In this document: in pieces, positions 34,042 to 42,326 of the stretch
Numbering within the stretch: the stretch's first letter is position 1
Layout of the letters: every line of letters starts with the position of its first letter
Assembly: GCF_006716235.1 (NCBI RefSeq)
Contig: NZ_VFOR01000001.1
Location: 620,001-684,000, forward strand
Origin: Propioniferax innocua
GTDB taxonomy: Bacteria > Actinomycetota > Actinomycetes > Propionibacteriales > Propionibacteriaceae
Reading direction: 5' to 3'
Length of the DNA: 64,000 nt
The notes under the pieces: generated by a model
The model's database searches: none
The model's input: the letters and a program-made list of their open reading frames with translations, nothing else
Told to the model about the DNA's origin: nothing
Position numbers and translations under genes: made by a program

Positions 34042-34614
34042 ATGAGCGCCCCGAGACACGCCGCCCCCGGTCTGCTGCAACGCCCCAATCGGGCCGTTGC
34101 CGTGGCACTGGTGGGGTTGTCGGCCGTTCTGGTCGGCGGGTTCGCGGTGTACATGGCGATCGAGCGCATCCGAGTGGGCGAATACCCGCTGGGCACAGGC
34201 CCGGATGGCTGGCTCGGTGGGCTCACCTGGAACACCGCGGCCGGATGGGGCCTTGCAGCCGGGCTGATCTGTTTGGGGGTCGCTTTGTTGGTTGCGGCGT
34301 GGAAGCCCGGGCGGCGCAACGCACTGGTGGTGAATCACGAACGTGTCCCCGCAGCCGGGCGCACCGCAGCAGGCTCCCGTGAGCTGGTCATCGGCAACGA
34401 GGACCTCGAGCGGTGGCTGCGGCGTGTCGCCGAGAATCTCGACGGTGTCTCCCGCGCGACGGTGCGTGCTTCGGCACGACGTATCAACGTGGTCATCACC
34501 ACCTCCGTCTCCGACCCCGAGGTCGTGCGTGGTGCCATAGAATCCCATCTGCGTCAGCGCGTGGACGGCCTCGAGCTCAAGCCCAACCCGTCGCTGCGCA
34601 TCCGGATCGGCTGA
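34042..34614 (+). CDS. DUF6286/AmaP-like membrane protein
   Basis: This 190-residue protein has two transmembrane helices (VAVALVGLSAVLVGGFAVYMAIERI about 19-43; GWGLAAGLICLGVALLVAAW about 68-87) and a C-terminal soluble domain (about 110-190) with alternating strands. It is the likely membrane anchor of the Asp23 proteins encoded upstream. The start has a strong AGGAGA site. Confidence 0.75.
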   Translation: MSAPRHAAPGLLQRPNRAVAVALVGLSAVLVGGFAVYMAIERIRVGEYPLGTGPDGWLGGLTWNTAAGWGLAAGLICLGVALLVAAWKPGRRNALVVNHERVPAAGRTAAGSRELVIGNEDLERWLRRVAENLDGVSRATVRASARRINVVITTSVSDPEVVRGAIESHLRQRVDGLELKPNPSLRIRIG

Positions 34615-34627
34615 ACGGGGGTCCACC

Positions 34628-35242
34628 TTGCACCACGTCACCGGCGGTCTCAACCGCTTCATCCTGACCGTTCTCGGCCTGCTTCTGTTCGTGGGCGGGC
34701 TCGGGTGGTTGGCGGTCCTCACCGAATCGCGACTGGGGCTGCTCTCCCTCCTCGGGTTGGTGGCCCCGGAGGGGCGCATCATCGTCCCCCCGCTCACCGG
34801 AACAGCCGGAGCCTGCCTGCTGGGCGGGATCGGCTTGCTCATCATGCTGCTGGGCACGTGGTTCGGGCTGCGGCAGATGCCACGCCGTGGCAGCGTCTCA
34901 GGCTACTCGTGGCAGCCCCCGGTCGACGCGGACACGTCGGGCACCACGGTTGTGGATGCCTCGGCTCTCGGCCACGCCATCGCCCAGGACGCCACCGGGC
35001 TCACCGGTGTCGCCCACGCCAAGGTGCTCCTGTTCGGTGCCGCAGCCGCACCCGAACTCCTCATCCAGGTCTCGGTGGATGACCGCGCCGACATCACCGC
35101 GGTTCTGACCTCTCTGGAGGACGTCGTCCTGCCCAATGCCGAGGATGCGATCGGCACTCCCCTGCATCATGTGGGCGTCCGTGTCCGCACCGGCGGACGT
35201 TCGGACTCCGTCAACACGGTGTCAATCACCGCCCCCGAGTGA
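34628..35242 (+). CDS. AmaP-like alkaline shock membrane anchor
   Basis: This 204-residue protein has two helices (FILTVLGLLLFVGGLGWLAVL about 11-31; GACLLGGIGLLIMLLGTWFGL about 61-81) and a C-terminal domain (LLIQVSVDDRADITAVLTSL, GVRVRTG). Layout and operon position match AmaP, which recruits Asp23 to the membrane. A TTG start 13 bp after the previous stop, preceded by GGGGGT, gives this length. It closes the five-gene operon. Confidence 0.72.
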   Translation: MHHVTGGLNRFILTVLGLLLFVGGLGWLAVLTESRLGLLSLLGLVAPEGRIIVPPLTGTAGACLLGGIGLLIMLLGTWFGLRQMPRRGSVSGYSWQPPVDADTSGTTVVDASALGHAIAQDATGLTGVAHAKVLLFGAAAAPELLIQVSVDDRADITAVLTSLEDVVLPNAEDAIGTPLHHVGVRVRTGGRSDSVNTVSITAPE

Positions 35243-35273
35243 GGCCTCAGCGCCAACGAGGCTGCATCCGAGA

Positions 35274-36686
35274 TCAGAGCTCGCGCGCGAAGAACTGCTG
35301 CACGGGATTGTTCCGGCCCTGCAGCCCGGTGCGTAGCCGTTCGGCCACCATGAAGGCCAACTCCAGCGACTGATTGCGGTTGAGCCGCGGGTCGCAGGCA
35401 GTCTCGTAACGGTGTGCCAGATCAGCCTCGGCCAGATCATGAGTCCCGCCGACGCACTCGGTCACATCCTCACCTGTCAGCTCCACGTGGATACCACCGG
35501 GCCAGGTGCCCAGCCGGTCGTGCACATCGAACCATCCATTGACCTCGTCGACGACATCGGCGAAGGAGCGCGTCTTGTAGCCGGTGCTGCTGGTGTAGGT
35601 GTTGCCGTGCATCGGATCGGTCACCCAGACCACCTCGCGCCCGGTTGCTCGGACTCCCTCGACCACATCGGGCAGGACGTCCCGAATGCGACCGGCCCCC
35701 ATGCGGGTGATGAACGTGATGCGGCCGGGGGTGCCGTCTGGGTCGAGCCGATCGGCGAGACCGATGGCGTCCTCAGCCGTGGCGGTGGGACCAAGCTTGA
35801 TACCCAGCGGGTTCTGCACATGGCGCAACAGCTCCACGTGGGCACCATCGAGTTCACGGGTCCGCTCACCGATCCACAGGAAGTGACCCGAGGTGCCGTA
35901 CGGCAGCTGCGAGCGGGAGTCGATCCGAGTGAGAGCGTGCTCGTAGTCCAGCAGCAGCGCCTCATGGGACGAGTAGAAGTCGACGGTGTGCATCTGCTCG
36001 TCATCGATCCCGCAGGCCACCATGAAGGCGAGCGCCGCCTCGATCTCCTCCACGAGCGCCTGGTAGCGCTCCCCTGCGCCATTGGCATTGCGCACGAAGT
36101 CTGAGTTCCACGTGTTGACGGTGCGCAGGTCGGCGAAACCGCCGCTGACGAACGCACGCGTCAGGTTGAGTGTGGCCGAGGAGGCGTTGTAGACGTCGAG
36201 CAGGCGCTGCGGATCGTTGCGGCGTGCCTCGGCGGTGAACTCGAAACCGTTCACCGCGTCGCCACGGAACGACGGCAGGGTGACCTCCTGACCATCGATC
36301 ACTCGGGTCTCGGTGTCCTTCGAACGGGGCTTGGCGTACTGCCCGGCGATGCGCCCCACCTTCAGCACAGGAACCTGCGCGGCATAGGTGAGCACGAGCG
36401 ACATGGCGAGCAACACCCGAAGTTTGTTCTTGAGGTTCGCAGCGGTGACGCCGGCGAAGGTCTCGGCGCAATCACCGCCCTGCAGGAGGAATCCCTCACC
36501 ACGCGCGACTCGGGCCAACCCGTCACGAAGATCGTCGACCTCCCCGGCGAACACCAGGGGAGGACGACTGCTCAGAGCCGCGAGAGCACGTTCCAATTCG
36601 GCGGCATCCTCATAGCGAGGCTGCTGCTTGGGCTGGCGGGCACGCAGGTCGGCAAGGCTGGGGATGTCATACACGGGCGCAAGCAT
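35274..36686 (-). CDS. aroG: 3-deoxy-7-phosphoheptulonate synthase, class II
   Basis: This enzyme of about 470 residues makes DAHP, the first shikimate intermediate. Class II signatures include FLLQGGDCAETFAG, VLKVGRIAGQYAKPRS, LPSFRGDAVNGFEF, SSHEALLLDYEHALTR, WIGERTRELDGAHVELLRHVQNPLGIKLGP and VTDPMHGNTYTSSTGYKTR. The ATG at 36686 is used; a GTG four codons on would also fit the family start. It belongs to the plant/mycobacterial type, not the AroF/G/H class. Confidence 0.96.
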   Translation of the reverse strand: MLAPVYDIPSLADLRARQPKQQPRYEDAAELERALAALSSRPPLVFAGEVDDLRDGLARVARGEGFLLQGGDCAETFAGVTAANLKNKLRVLLAMSLVLTYAAQVPVLKVGRIAGQYAKPRSKDTETRVIDGQEVTLPSFRGDAVNGFEFTAEARRNDPQRLLDVYNASSATLNLTRAFVSGGFADLRTVNTWNSDFVRNANGAGERYQALVEEIEAALAFMVACGIDDEQMHTVDFYSSHEALLLDYEHALTRIDSRSQLPYGTSGHFLWIGERTRELDGAHVELLRHVQNPLGIKLGPTATAEDAIGLADRLDPDGTPGRITFITRMGAGRIRDVLPDVVEGVRATGREVVWVTDPMHGNTYTSSTGYKTRSFADVVDEVNGWFDVHDRLGTWPGGIHVELTGEDVTECVGGTHDLAEADLAHRYETACDPRLNRNQSLELAFMVAERLRTGLQGRNNPVQQFFAREL

Positions 36687-36728
36687 AGATGCCCCGGCGC
36701 AACCCGGCACATCACTCCGAGTGTTGGT

Positions 36729-36772
36729 ACAAGCGACCACTCAGTGCCCTTGACACAAGCGACCACTCAGTG
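36729..36772. repeat. 18-bp direct repeat between aroG and plsC
   Basis: ACAAGCGACCACTCAGTG occurs at 36729-36746 and again at 36755-36772. The second copy covers the plsC stop codon. Spacing is 26 bp start to start, and both lie in the promoter region of aroG. They could be duplicated operator half-sites or the trace of a small tandem duplication. Confidence 0.9.
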
Positions 36773-37570
36773 ATCGACGCCGGATTCCTTGGCCGCTGTC
36801 TGCACGGCGAGGCGTTCTGCGTCGGTGAGTGGACGCTCACGGTTCCACCCGGGCGCGGGAGCGATGCGGGCCTCCACCTCCTCGGGTGTGAGGATGCCGC
36901 TCTTCACCGAACTGGCGTAGGCATCCACGTAACGCTGCCCGGAGAGCTTCTGGATCTCGGCCATCGTGGTGTCGGTCACCCAACGCAGCACTTCACGGTC
37001 ACCGGCGTTGTCGGCCCAGGGCGTGAAATCCAGCATCCTGCCGTAGCGGATACGCGGGCTGCGGACATGCGGAATGCCCAGCGGGCCGCGCACGATCTCG
37101 GTTCCCACCGAGGCGACGGGAACCACCGGGACACGATTCTGCAGCACCAGTCGGGCCATTCCGGTGCGCCCCTTGTACATACGGCCATCGGGCGAACGAG
37201 TGCCCTCGGGGAAGATGCCCAGGACGCCACCGGTGGTGAGCACATGGTTGGCCTCATCCATCGACGCTGCGCTGGCCCGCCCGCCGGAACGGTCCATGGG
37301 CACCTGGCCGATGGCTCGCAGGAACCATCCGAGGAGGCGTCCCCCCACACCGGGCATGTTGAACGCCTCCGCCTTGGCCGGGAAGGTCACTCGACGACGC
37401 AGGTTCGCGGGGATCAACACGGTCTCGGCGTAGGAGATGTGATTGCCGGCCAAAACGACGGGCCCCTTGTCGGGAACGTTCTCGGCGCCGGAGACCTTCG
37501 TCGGGGCAAGGATCTGGATGGGGATCCACAACAACGCCTTGAAGAACCAGTACCAGCCGTTCAATGTCAT
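36767..37570 (-). CDS. plsC: 1-acyl-glycerol-3-phosphate acyltransferase-like protein
   Basis: This 267-residue lysophospholipid acyltransferase has an N-terminal hydrophobic segment ([16 protein letters not shown]), the NHISYAE box (His44), [26 protein letters not shown] (box III, 120-125) and [11 protein letters not shown] (box IV). The canonical HX4D active site reads HX4E here (Glu49). The ATG directly follows GAGGAG, so a TTG two codons on is a possible start. Mycobacterial relatives (Rv2182c region) also sit near aroG. Confidence 0.88.
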   Translation of the reverse strand: MTLNGWYWFFKALLWIPIQILAPTKVSGAENVPDKGPVVLAGNHISYAETVLIPANLRRRVTFPAKAEAFNMPGVGGRLLGWFLRAIGQVPMDRSGGRASAASMDEANHVLTTGGVLGIFPEGTRSPDGRMYKGRTGMARLVLQNRVPVVPVASVGTEIVRGPLGIPHVRSPRIRYGRMLDFTPWADNAGDREVLRWVTDTTMAEIQKLSGQRYVDAYASSVKSGILTPEEVEARIAPAPGWNRERPLTDAERLAVQTAAKESGVDH

Positions 37571-37769
37571 CTCCTCGCTCGGTGCCCACACAATCTGCCC
37601 ACCTCGGACCGACCCTGCCGACTCGGGCAATGATGCCACGTGGGCGCCGACACACGGCAAACGTGGCCCGCCATCACCCCACCTGCCGGTTCACCACCTT
37701 CCAATGAGCTGGCTAGAGTCGCAGGTGAAGCCGCCCGACCATTCACACCGGTCGATACGAGGAGGAGTA

Positions 37770-38855
37770 ATGTCCCAGACCGTCAAGGGCGTCATCGCCC
37801 GTTCCAAGCAACAGCCCGTCGAGGTGACCGACATCGTCATCCCCGACCCCGGGCCCGGCGAGGCCGTGGTGAAGATCCAGGCATGTGGCGTCTGCCACAC
37901 CGACCTCCACTACCGCGAGGGCGGGATCAACGACGAGTTCCCGTTCCTGCTCGGCCACGAAGCGGCAGGCGTGGTGGAGTCCGTGGGTGAAGGCGTCACC
38001 GATGTCGCCCCCGGCGACTACGTGGTACTGAACTGGCGTGCCGTCTGCGGCCAGTGCCGTGCCTGCAAGAAGGGCCGCCCCTGGTACTGCTTCGACACCC
38101 ACAATGCGACGCAGCCGATGACGCTCACCGATGGCACTCCCCTGTCCCCGGCCCTGGGCATCGGCGCCTTCTGTGAGAAGACGCTGGTCGCTGCCGGGCA
38201 GTGCACGCGAGTCGACGAACGGGCCGAGCCCGCCGTCGCCGGGCTGCTCGGCTGCGGCGTCATGGCGGGCATCGGTTCGGCCATCAACACCGGCGATGTC
38301 CAGCGTGGTGATTCAGTGGCAGTCATCGGACTGGGTGGCGTCGGCATGGCCGCCCTCATGGGTGCCCAACTCGCGGGTGCCACGACGCTCATCGGCGTCG
38401 ACATCGACGACCGCAAACTCGCCCGCGCGAAGAGTTTCGGCGCCACGCACACCGTCGACAGCAGCGTGGCCGATCCGGTCGAGGCCATTCGGGAACTCAC
38501 CGATGGGAACGGCGCCGACGTCGTCATCGACGCCGTCGGCCGCCCCGAGACATTCCTCCAAGCCTTCAAGGCCCGTGATCTCGCGGGCACCGCGGTGCTC
38601 GTCGGCGTCCCGACACCGGAGATGACCGTGGAGCTGCCCCTGTTGGATGTCTTCGGCCACGGAGGCGCCACCAAGTCCTCGTGGTACGGCGACTGCCTGC
38701 CCGAACGGGACTTCCCCATGCTCATCGACCTCCACCTGCAGGGTCGTCTTGATCTCGGCGCCTTCGTCACCGAACGGATCACTCTCGACCAGGTGGAGGA
38801 CGCCTTCGCCACGATGAACGGCGGCGACGTTCTCCGCTCGGTCGTCACTTTCTGA
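37770..38855 (+). CDS. mscR: S-(hydroxymethyl)mycothiol dehydrogenase
   Basis: This 361-residue zinc-dependent alcohol dehydrogenase has catalytic zinc ligands Cys42 (GVCHTD) and GHEAAG (His63/Glu64), structural zinc cysteines 93, 96, 99 and 107, and the nucleotide-binding [10 protein letters not shown]. The sequence and the partner metallo-hydrolase 11 bp downstream match the mycothiol-dependent formaldehyde and S-nitrosomycothiol detoxification pair (Rv2259/Rv2260). GGAGGAG lies 2-8 nt before the ATG. It implies that the host makes mycothiol. Confidence 0.93.
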   Translation: MSQTVKGVIARSKQQPVEVTDIVIPDPGPGEAVVKIQACGVCHTDLHYREGGINDEFPFLLGHEAAGVVESVGEGVTDVAPGDYVVLNWRAVCGQCRACKKGRPWYCFDTHNATQPMTLTDGTPLSPALGIGAFCEKTLVAAGQCTRVDERAEPAVAGLLGCGVMAGIGSAINTGDVQRGDSVAVIGLGGVGMAALMGAQLAGATTLIGVDIDDRKLARAKSFGATHTVDSSVADPVEAIRELTDGNGADVVIDAVGRPETFLQAFKARDLAGTAVLVGVPTPEMTVELPLLDVFGHGGATKSSWYGDCLPERDFPMLIDLHLQGRLDLGAFVTERITLDQVEDAFATMNGGDVLRSVVTF

Positions 38856-38866
38856 AGGGAATCATC

Positions 38867-39478
38867 ATGACCGCACGCATCGACCACACCATCACCTCCG
38901 GCACGTTCTCCTTGGACGGCGAGACTTTCGATGTCGACAACAACGTCTGGATCCTCGGCGACGACCAGGAGTGCATCATCATCGACGCCCCGCACGACAT
39001 CGCCCCCATCGCTGAGCTCGTCGGTGACCGACGTGTCCTGGCGATCGTGTGCACCCACGCCCACGACGACCACGTCCGCATCGCGCCAGAACTGGCCGAA
39101 CGCTACGAGGCCCCGATCCTGCTGCACCGCGACGATGCCCCGCTGTGGGAACTCACCCACCCCGGCGTCGAATGGGATGATGATCTGGCCGATGGCGAGA
39201 CGCTCCACGTCGCCGGCACACAGGTGCAGGTGCTCCACACCCCCGGTCACGCACCGGGCGCGGTGTGCCTGTACGTGCCCGAGCTGGGAGCCGTGTTCAG
39301 CGGCGACACCCTGTTCCAGGGCGGTCCTGGCGCCACGGGACGCAGTTTCAGCGACGCCGACGTGATCGTGAAATCGATCCGGGCCAAGCTGTTCACCCTT
39401 CCCGAGGAGACCGTCGTACACACCGGCCACGGCGACAGCACCACGATCGGCGCGGAGATCACCACGATCGGACGCTGA
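38867..39478 (+). CDS. Metallo-beta-lactamase-fold hydrolase linked to mscR
   Basis: This 203-residue glyoxalase II-like protein has the metal motif THAHDDH, HTPGHAPGAVCLY, FSGDTLFQGGPGATGR and a final HTGHGD. It is probably the thioester hydrolase acting after mscR on S-formylmycothiol (inference from gene pairing). It starts 11 bp after mscR with GAAGGGA as binding site. Confidence 0.9.
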   Translation: MTARIDHTITSGTFSLDGETFDVDNNVWILGDDQECIIIDAPHDIAPIAELVGDRRVLAIVCTHAHDDHVRIAPELAERYEAPILLHRDDAPLWELTHPGVEWDDDLADGETLHVAGTQVQVLHTPGHAPGAVCLYVPELGAVFSGDTLFQGGPGATGRSFSDADVIVKSIRAKLFTLPEETVVHTGHGDSTTIGAEITTIGR

Positions 39479-39483
39479 AAGCC

Positions 39484-39828
39484 TCAAAGGATCCCGGTCT
39501 GATCCTCGCCGTCATCCTCGACGAAACTCCCGACCATCGCCAGATCCTCATCACCGGCACGGCTCTCGTCATCGGTCTCGCCGCGTGCCATCACCACGAG
39601 GCCGACGATGACTCCGATCACGCCAATCGTGGCAAGGATGCCTCCCAGAGCGGCAACCATGACTCCCATGGCCAGGTTGCGGTCCACCAGCACCAGCAGG
39701 CCGAGGGCCACGAGTATCAGCCCGACCACACCCGATCCCCCGGAGAACAGGGCCATGGCGGACCCGCGTCCGAGGCTGCGGGATTCAGGCAGGGGGCCGG
39801 CGGCGCGGCGGGGAGTGCTCGAGCTCAT
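39484..39828 (-). CDS. Small two-helix membrane protein
   Basis: The family is not recognised. The 114-residue protein has a Ser/Arg/Pro-rich N-terminus, two long adjacent hydrophobic helices (GVVGLILVALGLLVLV; MGVMVAALGGILATIGVIGVIVGLVVMA) and an acidic tail (DDESRAGDEDLAMVGSFVEDDGED). It is convergent with the mscR pair and sits beside the pimB gene. Confidence 0.65.
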   Translation of the reverse strand: MSSSTPRRAAGPLPESRSLGRGSAMALFSGGSGVVGLILVALGLLVLVDRNLAMGVMVAALGGILATIGVIGVIVGLVVMARGETDDESRAGDEDLAMVGSFVEDDGEDQTGIL

Positions 39829-39882
39829 GGTTCTGTTCTTCTCCTGGACCAGACGGGATGCGCCCAGCATGTGGACCTTGGG

Positions 39883-40995
39883 TCAGCCTGCCTTGTCCGA
39901 GGCCGCATCGGCAACCGTGGGGCCGGCATGCTGGACCATCTCGACCACCTTTCGGGCGAATCCCTGGTGTGAAAAGCGGGCGGCATGTCGTCGCGCGAAC
40001 GTGCCCATGGCGCGTCGCCCATCGGCGTCCTCGACGAGTTCGGCGAGTCGTTCGGCCCACTGTTGTACGTCGGTGGAGTCGAGGACATACCCGGTCCGGC
40101 CGTTCTGAACCACATCGCGCACTCCTCCGGAGTCGCCGGCCAGTACCGGAACCCCCGAGGCCTGTGCCTCGGCGAACACCAGTCCGAACCCCTCGGCGTA
40201 CCAACCGCCGAGCCGGGAACGCACCGGAAGGGCGAACACGTCAGCGTCCCGCATGATCTCGGGCATCAGCCGATGCGGACGCTCACCCCAGAACTCCACC
40301 CCGGAAGGGGCCATGCGTTCCAGGCGACGCCGTTGTGGCCCGTCCCCGACGATGCGCAGGATCGGTCGTCCCGCTCCGGTGCCGTGATCGAGCAGCGACC
40401 ATGCCCGCAGGAGCACGTCGATGCCCTTCTGCGCGACGAGTCGCGCGGCTGCGAGCACGACGGGGGGCCCGGTCCGCGGAATGGGGGCGGGGTGGAACCG
40501 GTCGAGGTCGACAGGGGGGCTCAACCGTGTCATCCGTCGTCGTGCCACAGGTGACAGCGCGGGAGCGATCATGCCGTCGGTGTGACTGGAGATCGTGGTC
40601 CACACATCGACGTCATCACCGATGCGACGCAGCAGGCGACGTGCGCCGGGGGCACTGGCCCACCAACATTCGTGGCCGTGGGACAACGCGATGATGCGGT
40701 CCACATGCGGACGCAGGTCACGAGCCAACAGGCCCAAGGGCGCAGCAGCCCCGAACACCACCGTGCGGGCTCGGGTGCTGCGGGCCAGCCAGGAAGCGAT
40801 TTCAGCGGTCCGCCCCGTCGGCAGCAGTGTCGCTCCGGGAGCCGAGGTCAGTACGGTCACTCGATGCCCGGCCGCGGTGAGGGCGTCACACACCGCCTGG
40901 ACCATCACCTCGATCCCCCCGACCCCCGGAGGGAAATCGTTGGTGATGATCAGGACATCACCGCAGGTGTCAGCCGACGCGGCGCGCTCCGGCAT
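39883..40995 (-). CDS. pimB: GT4 glycosyltransferase, PimB-like
   Basis: This GT-B glycosyltransferase of about 370 residues has an N-terminal acceptor domain (VLIITNDFPPGVGGIEVMV, LSHGHECWWA) and a C-terminal donor domain (LAAARLVAQKGIDVLLRAW, GDGPQRRRLE, EGFGLVFAEAQASGVPVLAGDSGGVRDVV, containing the E-x7-E motif). The best match is the GDP-mannose-dependent PimB' family acting on phosphatidylinositol mannosides in the membrane. The ATG at 40995 overlaps the end of the NlpC gene by 26 bp and lacks a clear SD, so the start is tentative. Order and neighbours match Rv2188c. Confidence 0.85.
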   Translation of the reverse strand: MPERAASADTCGDVLIITNDFPPGVGGIEVMVQAVCDALTAAGHRVTVLTSAPGATLLPTGRTAEIASWLARSTRARTVVFGAAAPLGLLARDLRPHVDRIIALSHGHECWWASAPGARRLLRRIGDDVDVWTTISSHTDGMIAPALSPVARRRMTRLSPPVDLDRFHPAPIPRTGPPVVLAAARLVAQKGIDVLLRAWSLLDHGTGAGRPILRIVGDGPQRRRLERMAPSGVEFWGERPHRLMPEIMRDADVFALPVRSRLGGWYAEGFGLVFAEAQASGVPVLAGDSGGVRDVVQNGRTGYVLDSTDVQQWAERLAELVEDADGRRAMGTFARRHAARFSHQGFARKVVEMVQHAGPTVADAASDKAG

Positions 40996-42115
40996 ACGGC
41001 ATCGAGTCGAGCGGGGCGTAGCCGATCGGCTTGCCAGGACGCGACGCGTGAACGATCTGGCCACCGCCGGCGTAGATGCCCACGTGCGAGATGCCGCCGT
41101 AATAGAAGACGAGATCACCGGGCTGCAGGTCGCCCTTGCTCACCGAGCTACCGGCGCCGAACTGCGCCTGCGAGGTACGCGGGATGCTGACGCCGACCGA
41201 CGACCACGCCGCACCGGTCAGACCCGAGCAGTCATATCCGCTGGGGCCGGTGCCGCCGAAGATGTAGGGCTTGCCGATCTGAGCCTTGGCGAACGCCAGA
41301 GCGGCCTGACCCTTGCTGGACCCGGGCGGCACATCGACGCCGGACCCGCCATCGGAACTGCTGGAACCAGAGCCGCCATTGCCAGAGCTTCCCGCGTCGG
41401 AACCACGATCCGAGCCGGTACCGCCATCAGGGGACTCATCGGCGGAGTCCTCCTCCTGCTCGGCGGCCTCCTGGGCAGCACGCTCGGCCTCTTCGCGCTC
41501 CTTCCGCTCGATCTCCTCGAGGCGCTGACGTTCCTCCTCGGTCAGACGGTCAAGCTCCTTCTGCGCCTCATCGAGCTTCTCCTGCGAGGCGTCGCGAGCT
41601 TCCTTGACCTTCTGCGTCTGCTCGTCGATGGTCTTGACATCGGTCTCGGCGCTGCGCCGCATGTCATTGAGATTCGCCTGCTCGATCTGGTAGGTCTGCA
41701 GCACGTCGTTCTGGTTGCTGTTGACCTGCTGGACGGTGGCGTATCGGCTCAGGAACTCATCGTCCTGGCTGTCGAGGAAGACCTGCGTCGTCGGATCGAT
41801 GTGACGGCCTTGATACTGCGTGACGGCGACCTTGCCGACCTGCCGTTTCATCTCCTTGACCTTCTCGGCCTGTTCGGCGACATCTTCCTTCTGGGTGCTC
41901 AGCCGTTCCTTGGCCTCATCGAGTTTCTCCTGGGCACCGACAGCCTCCTGATCGAGGGCGGCGGCCTCCATTTCAAGTTCCTCGACGCGTTCCTTGGCCT
42001 CCTGGACCGCATCGGGATCGGCGCTGGCGTCCAGCGGAAAACCTGTCACGAACACTGCGGCCGCACAGGCACCGACGGCCCCGTACCGGATGGCCGACCT
42101 GAGATCTCGAGCCAC
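40970..42115 (-). CDS. Secreted NlpC/P60 peptidoglycan endopeptidase
   Basis: This 381-residue protein has a signal peptide (VGACAAAVFVTGFPLDASA), a long coiled coil (about 35-215, with KERVEELEMEAAALDQEAV and EERQRLEEIERKEREE), a Gly/Ser linker and a C-terminal NlpC/P60 domain. Catalytic residues are Cys in GYDCSGLTGAAW, His in GISHVGIYAGGG and a final His in IVHASRP. It probably cleaves the stem peptide in daughter-cell separation; the coiled coil may be an autoinhibitory or FtsX-binding arm. The GTG at 42115 has GGAAGGA 6 nt upstream. It corresponds to the Rv2190c position. Confidence 0.93.
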   Translation of the reverse strand: MARDLRSAIRYGAVGACAAAVFVTGFPLDASADPDAVQEAKERVEELEMEAAALDQEAVGAQEKLDEAKERLSTQKEDVAEQAEKVKEMKRQVGKVAVTQYQGRHIDPTTQVFLDSQDDEFLSRYATVQQVNSNQNDVLQTYQIEQANLNDMRRSAETDVKTIDEQTQKVKEARDASQEKLDEAQKELDRLTEEERQRLEEIERKEREEAERAAQEAAEQEEDSADESPDGGTGSDRGSDAGSSGNGGSGSSSSDGGSGVDVPPGSSKGQAALAFAKAQIGKPYIFGGTGPSGYDCSGLTGAAWSSVGVSIPRTSQAQFGAGSSVSKGDLQPGDLVFYYGGISHVGIYAGGGQIVHASRPGKPIGYAPLDSMPYAGARRVG

Positions 42116-42326
42116 GCTCAGTCCTTCCCCAGCCGCACAGCGGCGCAACAAAGCAAGATGGTGTTGTCAGATACGGCCCCGTTCGACCGTTACGGCGGCC
42201 GGCAGACGCTTCCCGACGCCCGCGTGACAGCGTTGATAACAGTAGGTCACGGTCTGGTCACGCGCAAACCGATTCGCCCCGGCGTGCCGCTCGATTTTGT
42301 CGGACCCCGTGTCTACGGTCAGCGGC

